A DNA stretch of 64,000 bases from Acidobacteria bacterium Mor1 (GTDB lineage Bacteria; Acidobacteriota; Polarisedimenticolia; Polarisedimenticolales; Polarisedimenticolaceae), in the NCBI GenBank assembly GCA_001664505.1, contig CP011806.1:3535385-3599384 (forward strand), written 5' to 3'. Position 1 is the first letter of the stretch. The number at the start of each line of letters is the position of its first letter. A program made the position numbers and the translations under genes. Under the pieces are notes generated by a model, which had not been told where the DNA came from, did no database searches, and saw nothing but the letters and a program-made list of their open reading frames with translations. This document shows positions 7,926-15,830 of the stretch, piece after piece.

Positions 7926-10724
7926 CTACGGCAGCGGCGGGAAGACCCACTCGTCCTGGTAGAACCCACTCGGCGGCGCCACCAGATCCGTCGCCGGATC
8001 GCCCGAGGGGTAGTAACCCGCGGGGATGTGGCCGTAGATCATCCGCGGCGGCATCATCGGCTGCCGGCGCGGATCCACCTGCAGCGTCCAGATCAGGTTC
8101 TCGGTCAGCGCACCCACCTGCAGGCTCTCCACCACCTGGTCCGACGTGTGGCAGGAGAGACAGAAGGCGTTCATCGAGCTATCCGGCCGCGGTTCGTCGA
8201 ACTCCAGCGGCCCTTCGTTGAAGATCAGCCGCTCGCGGATCGACCACGCACCCGCGGGGATGTTGCCCAGGTGGGCGCCGGTCTCTTCGCTGTAGTCGTG
8301 GAAGCAATAGCGGCGGGTCGCCGGCTTCGGTTCGGCGGGGTACGCCTGAAGTTCGCTGGCGTGTCCCGACGTCGGAGCGGAACGGGAAGGACCCGAAGCG
8401 TCCGAGGTCAGGCCCGAGTCGGAGCGCGCCATATCCGGCTGCCCTAACGCGATCGGCTGCAGATTCTCCTCGACCATGGTGCCGCGGGCGTGGTTACAGA
8501 TCACCTCGCGGTTGGGCAGCTCGCCGAAGACCTTGAACTCATCGACCCAGCCGCGGAAACCGGGGGTCGGGTCGTTCTCGATCTTGCCGACCCAGATCTC
8601 TCCCCGGGCCTGGCCGCTGGTCAGCCGGAACAGCGACGTGCCGTCGCTGGAGTTCCAGGTGGTCAGCCGGTCGCCGTTGCGGTAGAGCCTCACCTTCTGA
8701 CCGCCGGGATCGGCCAGCAGACCGAGATGGAACCAACCGACCTGGGGCACGGTCTTCGCCGCCGGCAGGTTGTAGGTCATCTTGACCAGGCCGTCGCCGC
8801 CACGGAACAGGATCTGGGAACGGCCGGCAAGCTGCACCCGGGAGTCGTCGGGGAAACGGATCACGTCGCGGACGACATCGTCGTTGGCGAAGCGCGCGTC
8901 GATGAAGAGCCCGGTGTACCAGTGGCTCTGGTCCGGGTCTTGAGGCTGGGTCTGGGGCACGTCGTAACGGATGCCGGTGGAACCGTCGAGCCACATGCCG
9001 TGGCCGCGGATACCGCCCAGGGCGACCGGCTCCATCCGCGCGTTGCCCCGCAGGCGGCCCGCAGTCGGCAGGTTCCACACGCCGTGGCCGGTGGCGGAGT
9101 TCTGTACCCGAACCTCCTGGGTACCGTCGAAGCCGTCGCCGGTCCAGTTGCCGGTGCGGGCAAAGCCGTCGTAGAGCTCCATGTTGTTGCCGGGAATCTG
9201 GGTCCCGTTCCAGGTCATCGACATGTTCATCTCGGAGTTGATCAGGCCGTTGGGGTTGACCCAGTCGTCGAAGGCGACCTCGTCGGAGACGTGTCCGGTG
9301 TTGACGAACCAGACCACGTCCCGAGGAGTCCGCGGCGTCATCTGGTCGAGTGCATTGAACAACTGCTCGGTGGATTCGATGAACGTGCCGTTGTTGACAT
9401 AGCCCGGCGGGAACTCGGAGACCGGGCCGTTGTTGCGGCCCATGCCGATCCGCACCCATCCGTCACCACCGGGGCCGGTCCCGTTCTCGTAGAGCTGCAC
9501 CATGCGCTGGAACTCGTTCTCGATCTTGGTGCCGAAGTCGTTGTTGTTGATGATCCCGTCGAGCATCACGATCTTGCCCCGGGTCCAGCTACCGAACATG
9601 GACGTCCCGCGCAGGTTGCTCGGCTCGTCGTGGGCCTGGGCATCCTGGTTGGTGAACTGGTCGGCCGGCAGGCAGCCCGGGAACTCGGGGACGCAGGCCG
9701 CGGGATAGCGGGTGGTGTAGGTGCTGGTGTTGGTCGGCCGGTACCAGAAGGTCGAGTGCACCGTGGTGAAGAACAGGTTGGCGCCGGTGCGATCGATCCA
9801 GGGGTAGGAGCCGTTGAAGTCGGTCTCGGTGGTCGTGTTGTCGTAGAACTTGGGGATCAGGTTGCCCTCGGGATCCCGCAGCGGGTAGGCCGCGAAGCCG
9901 TAGCGGGGCTTTCCGTCGCTACCGATCATCCGCGGGTCGTGGTAGGCGTAGCTCACCGAGTGAAACTCGGAGGCGTCCCACTGGGTCACGTCGCAGGGAG
10001 AGTCGGTCTCGTCCCCGACCACATAGAACACGTCGACACCGGGAATGTTCGCGTTGGAGCCGCCGGAGCGTCCGACCAGCAGCCGCCCGTCGGCGGTAAC
10101 CATGGTTTCGAACATCGACAGCGCCGGCACATCGGCGCCCTTGACCGGGGTGCCGTACACGATCTGGGTATCCATGCTGGCGCCGGCGGTCTTGGGGTTC
10201 GAAACCTTGACGGTGATGTCCACCCCCCACATCTCGATGAAGTCGATGGTACTGGGATTGCCGTCGGGCCCATCGAAGATCACCATCGGCGTGATCACGG
10301 TCAGGTCGTAGCAATCCTTGCCGTCGTCTCCCCGGCCGGTGCAGGGTTGCGGCGCAGGGTTTTTCTCGCAGAGCGCCGCATGGCGATCGTCGACGATGCC
10401 GTAGGTCGAAGCGTGGAGGCTGTTGACGTCCAGCAGCAGTCCGCCGCCGGCAGGGTTGGCCACGATCGACGCGCCGTCGGGTGAATCGAGGAAATGCTGG
10501 TTCAGCAGTTCAGGGCTGATCAACATCAGCCGCTTCTCTTTCATGTTGAGGCCGATGCGGCCGTCGAGGCTGGTGCGCACCGGCGGGATATGCGGGTCCA
10601 GCGGCTGACCGTCCTCGATCAGCGCCACGCTGCGGCTGAGCACGGGATTTTCCGGAAGCTGTGCCTGCGCGCTGACGGCGCAGAGAAGCACGGCTGCGAT
10701 GACGATGAGACTGCGTTGCGACAT
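7926..10724 (-). CDS. Secreted LamG-domain protein with one C-terminal CxxCH motif
   Basis: 932 residues from ATG 10724 (GAAGGT upstream), with a signal peptide (SLIVIAAVLLCAVSAQA-QLP). The first ~500 residues look like a large beta-rich domain, possibly propeller- or HZS-type (VVGDETDSPCD, GYVNNGTF, FVNTGHVSDEV). Residues about 520-745 read as a concanavalin A-like/LamG domain (MWLDGSTGIRYDVP, WYTGLFIDARF, GWFHLGLLADPGGQKVRLYRNGDRL, GWVDEFKVFG). The tail has CLSCH at about 855-859, a single c-type heme motif with DSSMNAF before it. Last gene of the minus-strand run, after the four-repeat protein. It may be a periplasmic or surface binding protein with electron-transfer capacity; no known family name is assigned. 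Confidence 0.85.
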   Translation of the reverse strand: MSQRSLIVIAAVLLCAVSAQAQLPENPVLSRSVALIEDGQPLDPHIPPVRTSLDGRIGLNMKEKRLMLISPELLNQHFLDSPDGASIVANPAGGGLLLDVNSLHASTYGIVDDRHAALCEKNPAPQPCTGRGDDGKDCYDLTVITPMVIFDGPDGNPSTIDFIEMWGVDITVKVSNPKTAGASMDTQIVYGTPVKGADVPALSMFETMVTADGRLLVGRSGGSNANIPGVDVFYVVGDETDSPCDVTQWDASEFHSVSYAYHDPRMIGSDGKPRYGFAAYPLRDPEGNLIPKFYDNTTTETDFNGSYPWIDRTGANLFFTTVHSTFWYRPTNTSTYTTRYPAACVPEFPGCLPADQFTNQDAQAHDEPSNLRGTSMFGSWTRGKIVMLDGIINNNDFGTKIENEFQRMVQLYENGTGPGGDGWVRIGMGRNNGPVSEFPPGYVNNGTFIESTEQLFNALDQMTPRTPRDVVWFVNTGHVSDEVAFDDWVNPNGLINSEMNMSMTWNGTQIPGNNMELYDGFARTGNWTGDGFDGTQEVRVQNSATGHGVWNLPTAGRLRGNARMEPVALGGIRGHGMWLDGSTGIRYDVPQTQPQDPDQSHWYTGLFIDARFANDDVVRDVIRFPDDSRVQLAGRSQILFRGGDGLVKMTYNLPAAKTVPQVGWFHLGLLADPGGQKVRLYRNGDRLTTWNSSDGTSLFRLTSGQARGEIWVGKIENDPTPGFRGWVDEFKVFGELPNREVICNHARGTMVEENLQPIALGQPDMARSDSGLTSDASGPSRSAPTSGHASELQAYPAEPKPATRRYCFHDYSEETGAHLGNIPAGAWSIRERLIFNEGPLEFDEPRPDSSMNAFCLSCHTSDQVVESLQVGALTENLIWTLQVDPRRQPMMPPRMIYGHIPAGYYPSGDPATDLVAPPSGFYQDEWVFPPLP

Positions 10725-10784
10725 ACCTTCCCCTTTTTGGACGATCCGGCCCATCCTTCGGGGAGTCCGCACAGCGTTGCTTTG

Positions 10785-10810
10785 CCCCCGCTTCAGAGAA
10801 GAGGCGGGGG
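10785..10810 (-). terminator. GC hairpin between two secreted-protein genes
   Basis: CCCCCGC (10785-10791) pairs with GCGGGGG (10804-10810) around a 12-base loop, directly after the stop of the four-repeat protein (10816, minus strand) and before the LamG gene. The downstream T tract is poor, so it may attenuate or protect the message rather than end it. Confidence 0.4.
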
Positions 10811-10815
10811 GAACA

Positions 10816-11886
10816 TCAGGGGCAGGCGGGAGCGCTCCGGGGAGCGCAGGCGGTGAGCGACGCCGGCCGCTCGCCACCCGCCGAATCCCGCCCGTAGCTG
10901 CCCTCGCGGCTGGCAGTCTGCGCCGTCACCAGGAAGTAGGCCTCCGGCTCCGGTTCATCCATCTCCCAGCTGGTGGCGCCCGCGGTGGAGCAGGTGTTCG
11001 GCTCGTGGCCGGTGAAGATGCCGCTACTCATGTCGCCGGAGTAGACGGCGTAGTCGATGTCCGCGCCGGAGCAGGAAGCGCCCCAGGTCAAGCGCACACG
11101 AGTCGGCGTCAGCCGTTCGAGACGCAGCATGCCCCCGCCCGCGGATGGAGTCTCTCCGGCAGCCTCCACCGGGGACAGGCCGGCCAGGGTCGATCCCGCC
11201 GGCCAGGCCGGATCTGCGGCCCAGACCTGAAACTGATTGCCGTCCCAGCTCACGATCTCGCCGGGGTCCGTTTCGAGATCGAGCAGTTTCCCCGGCAAGT
11301 CGAAAGCCAGCAGCAGGTTCCCGCTCTCGGGGTCCATGGTGGCCGCCACGAGATTCAGTTCGGGCGCGATGTCGAAGGCCTTGGCCTCGAACACCTTGCT
11401 GAAACCGTCGAAAGGTTGAAACAGGTCGGCCGGGGCGAGCAGGTCGCCGTTCGGCTCCACCGGCGAATCGACGGAGAGTACCAGCTCGTCGTTGTCGAGA
11501 CTGCGGTACAGCGCATCGATGGTCACCCATGGCGGGAGGTCCGACGCCTCGCCGTCGAACTCGAGGCTGAAGCTGCTGCCGTCCCAGCGGACCACGTCGC
11601 GGGGCTCGTAGGTCGTTCCTCCCAGGTCCACCGGCCAGCGCACCGAGAACAGCCAGTCGCCATTCTGCTCCCGATGCAGAGATGCGACGTGAAGCGGCGC
11701 CGGCAACGCCGCGGACTCGACGTAGCCGGTCGCCGTGCGGTCGGCCAGGCTCCACGGAGTGAAGGTGCTGCCGCCGAGATCGCTTGGAACGTCGACGGCG
11801 AACAGGTACTCCTGGGCGTTGGCCGGGCTAACGGCGATGCATGCTGCAAGAAAGCCGAGCAACAGCGCTTTGGTCGCGTATCTCAT
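10816..11886 (-). CDS. Secreted four-repeat protein with Fn3-like C-terminus
   Basis: 356 residues from ATG 11886 with a signal peptide (LLLGFLAACIAVSPANA-QE). Four degenerate repeats of about 55 residues follow, at about 26-76, 77-131, 132-187 and 188-243. Each starts with a strand such as WLFSVRWPVDLGGTTYEP or LVLSVDSPVEPNGDLLAP and passes through a W/F-DG turn. Residues about 252-340 form an Fn3-like module (LRLERLTPTRVRLTWGASC; DYAVYSG; YFLVTAQTASREGSYG), ending in EGSYGRDSAGGERP, a tail I associate with Acidobacteriota secreted proteins. The start codon has a weak ribosome site and lies 20 bases after the beta-helix gene. Probably a surface or extracellular structural protein; the repeat family is unnamed to me. 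Confidence 0.8.
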   Translation of the reverse strand: MRYATKALLLGFLAACIAVSPANAQEYLFAVDVPSDLGGSTFTPWSLADRTATGYVESAALPAPLHVASLHREQNGDWLFSVRWPVDLGGTTYEPRDVVRWDGSSFSLEFDGEASDLPPWVTIDALYRSLDNDELVLSVDSPVEPNGDLLAPADLFQPFDGFSKVFEAKAFDIAPELNLVAATMDPESGNLLLAFDLPGKLLDLETDPGEIVSWDGNQFQVWAADPAWPAGSTLAGLSPVEAAGETPSAGGGMLRLERLTPTRVRLTWGASCSGADIDYAVYSGDMSSGIFTGHEPNTCSTAGATSWEMDEPEPEAYFLVTAQTASREGSYGRDSAGGERPASLTACAPRSAPACP

Positions 11887-11906
11887 GGGAACGCCAGCCG
11901 TCGCGG

Positions 11907-12959
11907 CTAGAAGAAGTTGCCGCCCAGGTCGAAGGAGAAATCGCAACGGTATTGATCCGCCCCGTTCACCCGCATGACGTTGTTCTTGATGAAGTTCGCT
12001 TCGACGGGGCCGCCGCAGATGAGCCCGTTGGCGTTGCCGGCGATGAAGTTGTCCTCGATCAGGTTGTTGTCGCCCTGGAAGCCGGCACCGTTGCCGCCGT
12101 TCCCCACGATGGTGTTGTGCTGTGCCCGGCAGCGATCGCCGGCGACGAACAAGCCGGTGGCCGCGTTGTTTTCCAGCAGGTTGCCGCGAAGGGTCACGCC
12201 CACGTTGTTGGACTCGACCCAGATGCCGTTGGCGCTCCCCGCACCGTCGCGGACGACGTTGTCCTCGATCAGCACCCCACCGGCACCCGGCCCGGTGGCC
12301 GCCAGCTTGATGCCTGCGTCGTTGGCCAACGCTGCCGTGCCGACGCCGAAGACCTGGTTGTCGCGGATGTGACCGCCGCTGGCGTTCTGGGTGCGGATGC
12401 CGTTACGTGCCGCCGCGAGGACCACGTTGTGTTCCAGCTCGACGGATAGCGCCGTACCGGCAAGGTTGAGGATCAGCATGCCGTCCCCCGCCGAGTTCTC
12501 CACCCGGCAGCGGCGCATGGTCACGTGGCGCCCGCCGTTGATGTAGAGCGCCGGGCCCGCGGCGTTGACCGCTACCAGATCTTCCAGCACGACACGGCGC
12601 GCAAACCCGGCGCCGCTGTAGACCGACGAGAGCCCGCCATCGAGCCGTCCGTTGCGCAGGGCCACGCCGAGTTGTGTGCCCGCCGTGGCGCCGTCGATGA
12701 AGATCACATCCTGGGCCGCGCTCGTTCCGTTCAAGGTGAAACCGCCGAGATCCAGATCGACGCCGTCGGCGGTGATGGTGATCACCGGACCGCTGGAGTT
12801 CGACAGGTCCCGGGTCAGCACGTAGTCCCCCGGCGTGCTGATCGTGGTCCCCGGCTCGTAGACCGGAATCCGTGCCGGCGAGGCACTCATGGCCGGCAGC
12901 CCCGCGAGCAGGGCCGAAGCCAGGGCCAGAATCAAGAAAAGCCGGTAGTTGCGCTGCAT
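11907..12959 (-). CDS. Secreted right-handed parallel beta-helix protein
   Basis: 350 residues from ATG 12959, with GGGAGA at good spacing and a signal peptide (LFLILALASALLAGLPAMSA). The mature part consists of successive beta-helix rungs: DGVDLDLGGFTLNGT, GGRHVTMRRCRVENSAGDGM, ALSVELEHNVVLAAARNGI, ASGGHIRDNQVFG, VLIEDNVVRDGAGSANGIW, VTLRGNLLENNAATGLFV, NTIVGNGGNG, LIEDNFIAGN. Such NosD/pectate-lyase-like folds bind or cleave polysaccharides, or serve as scaffolds; no catalytic set can be assigned. It sits between tatD and the four-repeat protein in the same direction. Confidence 0.88.
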   Translation of the reverse strand: MQRNYRLFLILALASALLAGLPAMSASPARIPVYEPGTTISTPGDYVLTRDLSNSSGPVITITADGVDLDLGGFTLNGTSAAQDVIFIDGATAGTQLGVALRNGRLDGGLSSVYSGAGFARRVVLEDLVAVNAAGPALYINGGRHVTMRRCRVENSAGDGMLILNLAGTALSVELEHNVVLAAARNGIRTQNASGGHIRDNQVFGVGTAALANDAGIKLAATGPGAGGVLIEDNVVRDGAGSANGIWVESNNVGVTLRGNLLENNAATGLFVAGDRCRAQHNTIVGNGGNGAGFQGDNNLIEDNFIAGNANGLICGGPVEANFIKNNVMRVNGADQYRCDFSFDLGGNFF

Positions 12960-13055
12960 GTCGTTCTCCCTTGCCGGCCCCGCAGACGGGGGCTGACAGG
13001 TAGAACGAAAAGAGCGGAGAAAAGCGGCAAGCCCCGGCGTCAAACCGGCGGGCGG

Positions 13056-13841
13056 TCAGTCCTCGATGCCGTAGAAGCGGCAGGCGTTCTCGTAGGTGCG
13101 GGCGATGAACTCCGCCTCGTCCTCGCCCCGGGCGGCGGCGATGCAGCGGGCGGTATGGGCCACGTAGGCCGGCTCGTTCTTCTTGCCCCGCAAGGGAACC
13201 GGCGCCAGAAACGGCGTGTCGGTCTCGACGAGAATTCGGTCGGCCGGAGCCGCAGCGGCGACCTCGAGGATCGATCTGGCGCGAGGGTAGGTCACGATCC
13301 CGGTAAACGACAGATAGAAGCCCAGCTCCAACGCCGCCTCGGCGAAGGCCTGGTCCTCGGTGAAGCAGTGGATCACCCCGCCGACCTCGGAGGCCCCCTC
13401 TTCGCGCAGGATGTTCAAGGTGTCTTCCCGGGCTTCGCGGGTGTGAATCACCACCGGCTTCTTCGTCCGGTGGCAGAGCTTCATGAAGCCGCGGAAGGCG
13501 TCTCGCTGCTGTTCCCGGGGGGAGCGGTCATAGTGATAGTCCAGACCGGTCTCACCGATGGCGACCACCATCGGATCCGCAGCGAGTTCTTCGATCCGCT
13601 CCATCACCTCGGGGGTGACCTCCTTGGCCTCGTGAGGGTGGATCCCCACCGTGGCCCGGATGGTCTCTGGGTGCTGGTTGGCGATGCGCACGGCGTTCTC
13701 GGCACTGCCGGCGGTACTGCCGGCGCCGATGGTGGTCATCCGCGCGACGCCGGCCTCCCGGGCACGGGCCAGCACGTCATCGAGCTGCTCGAAGACGCCG
13801 GGGTAGTCCAGGTGGCAGTGAGAATCGAAGAGTCCGCTCAT
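13056..13841 (-). CDS. tatD: TatD-family metal-dependent deoxyribonuclease/hydrolase
   Basis: 261 residues, the usual length of TatD (amidohydrolase-type TIM barrel). Metal-binding H8 and H10 are in FDSHCHLDYPG. Further family blocks are GIHPHEAKEVTPE, IGETGLDYHYDRSPREQQRDAF, PVVIHTREAREDTLNIL, GVIHCFTEDQAFAE, LGFYLSFTGIVTYPRA and ILVETDTPFLAPVPLRGKKNEP. Cytoplasmic 3'-5' DNase/RNase-like hydrolase implicated in DNA repair. It lies between the small exported protein and the beta-helix gene, and all read leftward, but gaps of 18 and 96 bases leave its operon membership open. Confidence 0.95.
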   Translation of the reverse strand: MSGLFDSHCHLDYPGVFEQLDDVLARAREAGVARMTTIGAGSTAGSAENAVRIANQHPETIRATVGIHPHEAKEVTPEVMERIEELAADPMVVAIGETGLDYHYDRSPREQQRDAFRGFMKLCHRTKKPVVIHTREAREDTLNILREEGASEVGGVIHCFTEDQAFAEAALELGFYLSFTGIVTYPRARSILEVAAAAPADRILVETDTPFLAPVPLRGKKNEPAYVAHTARCIAAARGEDEAEFIARTYENACRFYGIED

Positions 13842-13859
13842 GAGGCGGCACTATACAAC

Positions 13860-14387
13860 CTACCGAGATTTCCGATACACCGCAGCATACCAATCGCCGC
13901 TGATTCTCCAATAGACGACGCTCCGACTTGGATCGTGTCCACTGAGGGAATCTACTATCGGGAACTGCAGGGATGAGGGCTCACAAGTGTGCACGAAGCC
14001 GACGCGAGAACACCATTCGTCATCGTGACGAGTCGATCGCCAGAAACCTATCTCGCAATCCACCAAGCTGCGGGCGGAATACTGAAGCCCCGCGGCTTTG
14101 AGCAATGTTCGGTACTCCGCAACTCTTTCGTCGGACAACAAACCCGCTGGCCTGACAAGGACGTCGCTCACCTTCGAAAGCTCACTTCCATCCTCTTGGA
14201 ACATCTCGACCAATCTCTCCAACACATCTTCTCTCTCACTCCACTCGGCGGTAATCCTCTTCTCCGCGACGGGCTTGCACGGCGCGCATGCGGTCCATAT
14301 CAAGAGGCACCCAGTCACCAAGAACGAACCCATCGAGCGAACCGACCTACGTCGGCACACGCCATTGCGTCTCCGATCGTTACCCAT
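13860..14387 (-). CDS. Small exported protein of unknown function
   Basis: 175 residues from ATG 14387, which overlaps the deoC stop (ATGGGTAA); an internal ATG at 14333 gives a neater signal peptide (MGSFLVTGCLLIWTACAPC). The Cys after WTA could be lipidated, but Trp at -3 is not a standard lipobox residue. The mature part is mixed alpha/beta (REDVLERLVEMFQEDG; LLKAAGLQYSARSL; VDCEIGFWRSTRHDDEW; SVVYWRISGDWYAAVYRKSR). Base composition is less GC-rich than its neighbours, which may hint at later acquisition. I do not recognise the family. Confidence 0.65.
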   Translation of the reverse strand: MGNDRRRNGVCRRRSVRSMGSFLVTGCLLIWTACAPCKPVAEKRITAEWSEREDVLERLVEMFQEDGSELSKVSDVLVRPAGLLSDERVAEYRTLLKAAGLQYSARSLVDCEIGFWRSTRHDDEWCSRVGFVHTCEPSSLQFPIVDSLSGHDPSRSVVYWRISGDWYAAVYRKSR

Positions 14388-15084
14388 GGCCGCTATCCAG
14401 AATCGCCAACGTGGACGAGCAGCCCAGTCGACTGGCGCCGGCTTCGATCATTGCAAGCGCGGAGACTCGGTCGCGGATCCCACCCGACGCTTTCACACCA
14501 AGACGATCGCCGACACACTCCCGCAACAGCCGCACATCTTCTACCGTCGCGCCGCCGGGACCAAAGCCGGTCGACGTTTTGACGTAGTCCGCTCCCGCCT
14601 TCTCCACCAGCTCACACCCTCGCTTCTTCTCGTCGTCGGTCAGCGCCGCGGTCTCCAGGATTACCTTGACCAAAACCTCCCCGCTCTCCCGAGCCGCTTC
14701 GACCACTTCGCGAATGTCTTCCTCAACGGCGTCGAAGCGCCCCGACTTGAGCTGGCCCAGCGCAATCACCAGGTCCAACTCCTCGGCGCCGGTGATCGCC
14801 GCGAGCTTCGCCTCGTGCACCCGCGCCGCGAGGCTCGAGTTCCCGTGGGGGAAGCCGACGACGCTGGCGAGCTTCGGCCCCTCGCCGTCGAGGCAGTTGA
14901 CGGCGTGTTGGACCCAGCCGCCGGCGACACAGACCGCCTTGCAGTTGACCTTCTTCGCTTCGACGCACAGGCGGTGGATATCTGCGGCGGTCGCTTCCGG
15001 GCGGAGGTCGGTGTGGTCGATGAAGCGGGCCAGCACCTGGGCGACCCGGGGATCGTTCGGCTTCAACGCACGCGTACCCAGCAC
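14380..15084 (-). CDS. deoC: Deoxyribose-phosphate aldolase
   Basis: 234 residues starting at GTG 15084. Reaction: 2-deoxyribose 5-phosphate to glyceraldehyde 3-phosphate and acetaldehyde, in deoxyribonucleoside catabolism. Catalytic residues of class I DeoC are in place: D104 in EELDLVIALG, Schiff-base K169 in DYVKTSTGFGPGGAT, and K198 in GVKASGGIRD; FIDHTDLRPEAT is the N-terminal family block. The start overlaps the end of the DUF6265 gene by 22 bases, and its stop overlaps the following exported-protein start, so these three are tightly coupled. No other nucleoside catabolic gene is visible here. Confidence 0.95.
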   Translation of the reverse strand: MLGTRALKPNDPRVAQVLARFIDHTDLRPEATAADIHRLCVEAKKVNCKAVCVAGGWVQHAVNCLDGEGPKLASVVGFPHGNSSLAARVHEAKLAAITGAEELDLVIALGQLKSGRFDAVEEDIREVVEAARESGEVLVKVILETAALTDDEKKRGCELVEKAGADYVKTSTGFGPGGATVEDVRLLRECVGDRLGVKASGGIRDRVSALAMIEAGASRLGCSSTLAILDSGHG

Positions 15085-15593
15085 CAGCGGCTGCTGCGGG
15101 TCTCGCCGTTCTTGCCCGGTCCTTCGATCCGGGCGCAGAGCTGCTCCCCTTCCAGCCGGTACTCGATGCGCTGGGGGAAATCGTGCTCGGGATTGGTGAA
15201 GGCGGCGAAGCCCTCTTCCACCTCGGTCAGCCGAAAGGGGGTCGGCGGCGCTCCTCGGGGACTGGCCAGATAGGCGATTCCCGCCTCGGTCTGCTCGATC
15301 CGCAGGTACTCGAAGAAGGAGCGCTCGGGGGAGAACACGTCCCGGTGCAGGCCGGGCATGATCCGGCCCGCGGGCTCCATCCAGATCTCTTCTTGTAGAG
15401 GGCCGTCACCGCCGGACTTCCAGTGCCCGGCCATGAAGGCCAGATCCTCGAGACTGAACTGCGAGCTCGATGAGCCGTCCTCCCCCGCGTTGCCCGAAGC
15501 GGCCTGCCCCGCCGCGCCGGCCCCGACAAACAGCGCGGCGCCGAACAGGACCGCCGCGATCCGGCGCAGGTGAAACCGCAACGTTGCACTCAT
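15063..15593 (-). CDS. Exported DUF6265-like protein
   Basis: 176 residues from ATG 15593 with GGGGAGGTCGAG just upstream and a signal peptide (AAVLFGAALFVGAGAAGQA). The mature domain shows the DUF6265 pattern: FMAGHWKS at its start, EEIWMEPAGRIMPGLHRDV, FFEYLRIEQTEAGIAYLASP, GAPPTPFRL and FTNPEHDFPQRIEYR. It is a small lipocalin/beta-barrel-like domain of unknown function. First gene of the leftward unit, overlapping deoC. Ends in the beta strand SSRWCWVRVR. Confidence 0.85.
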   Translation of the reverse strand: MSATLRFHLRRIAAVLFGAALFVGAGAAGQAASGNAGEDGSSSSQFSLEDLAFMAGHWKSGGDGPLQEEIWMEPAGRIMPGLHRDVFSPERSFFEYLRIEQTEAGIAYLASPRGAPPTPFRLTEVEEGFAAFTNPEHDFPQRIEYRLEGEQLCARIEGPGKNGETRSSRWCWVRVR

Positions 15594-15830
15594 CTCGACC
15601 TCCCCGTCGCGCCCCACGTACCGGGCAGGCGCGCTGAATCGATGATGACACAGCCCCGGGAGGTCGGGATCCCGGCATGAGGCGCCGAGAGCACCGTCGG
15701 GATTCCGTCGACTCCCGACAAACCCCTCGAGAAACCGCCCGGAAAAGGGACTTTCCCGTTTGGCACCGCCCTTGCTGTTTACACCGCCGTCATCAGGGCC
15801 TCGTGGAGGCCCTTCCGTGGAGAGGTTGTG

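Noticed and set aside
8490-10484. 664-codon plus-strand frame opposite the LamG protein
   Set aside because: Reverse reading of a beta-rich gene; no domain or start signal, and the minus-strand protein has a signal peptide and recognisable domains.
13871-13878. TCCGATAC resembling a sigma-28 -10
   Set aside because: It lies inside a coding end, with no -35 match at 11 bases and no plus-strand gene downstream.
15594-15827. Divergent gap between DUF6265 and glycosyltransferase genes as a site for an RNA gene
   Set aside because: No stable structure, tRNA-like pattern or promoter with both elements could be supported.
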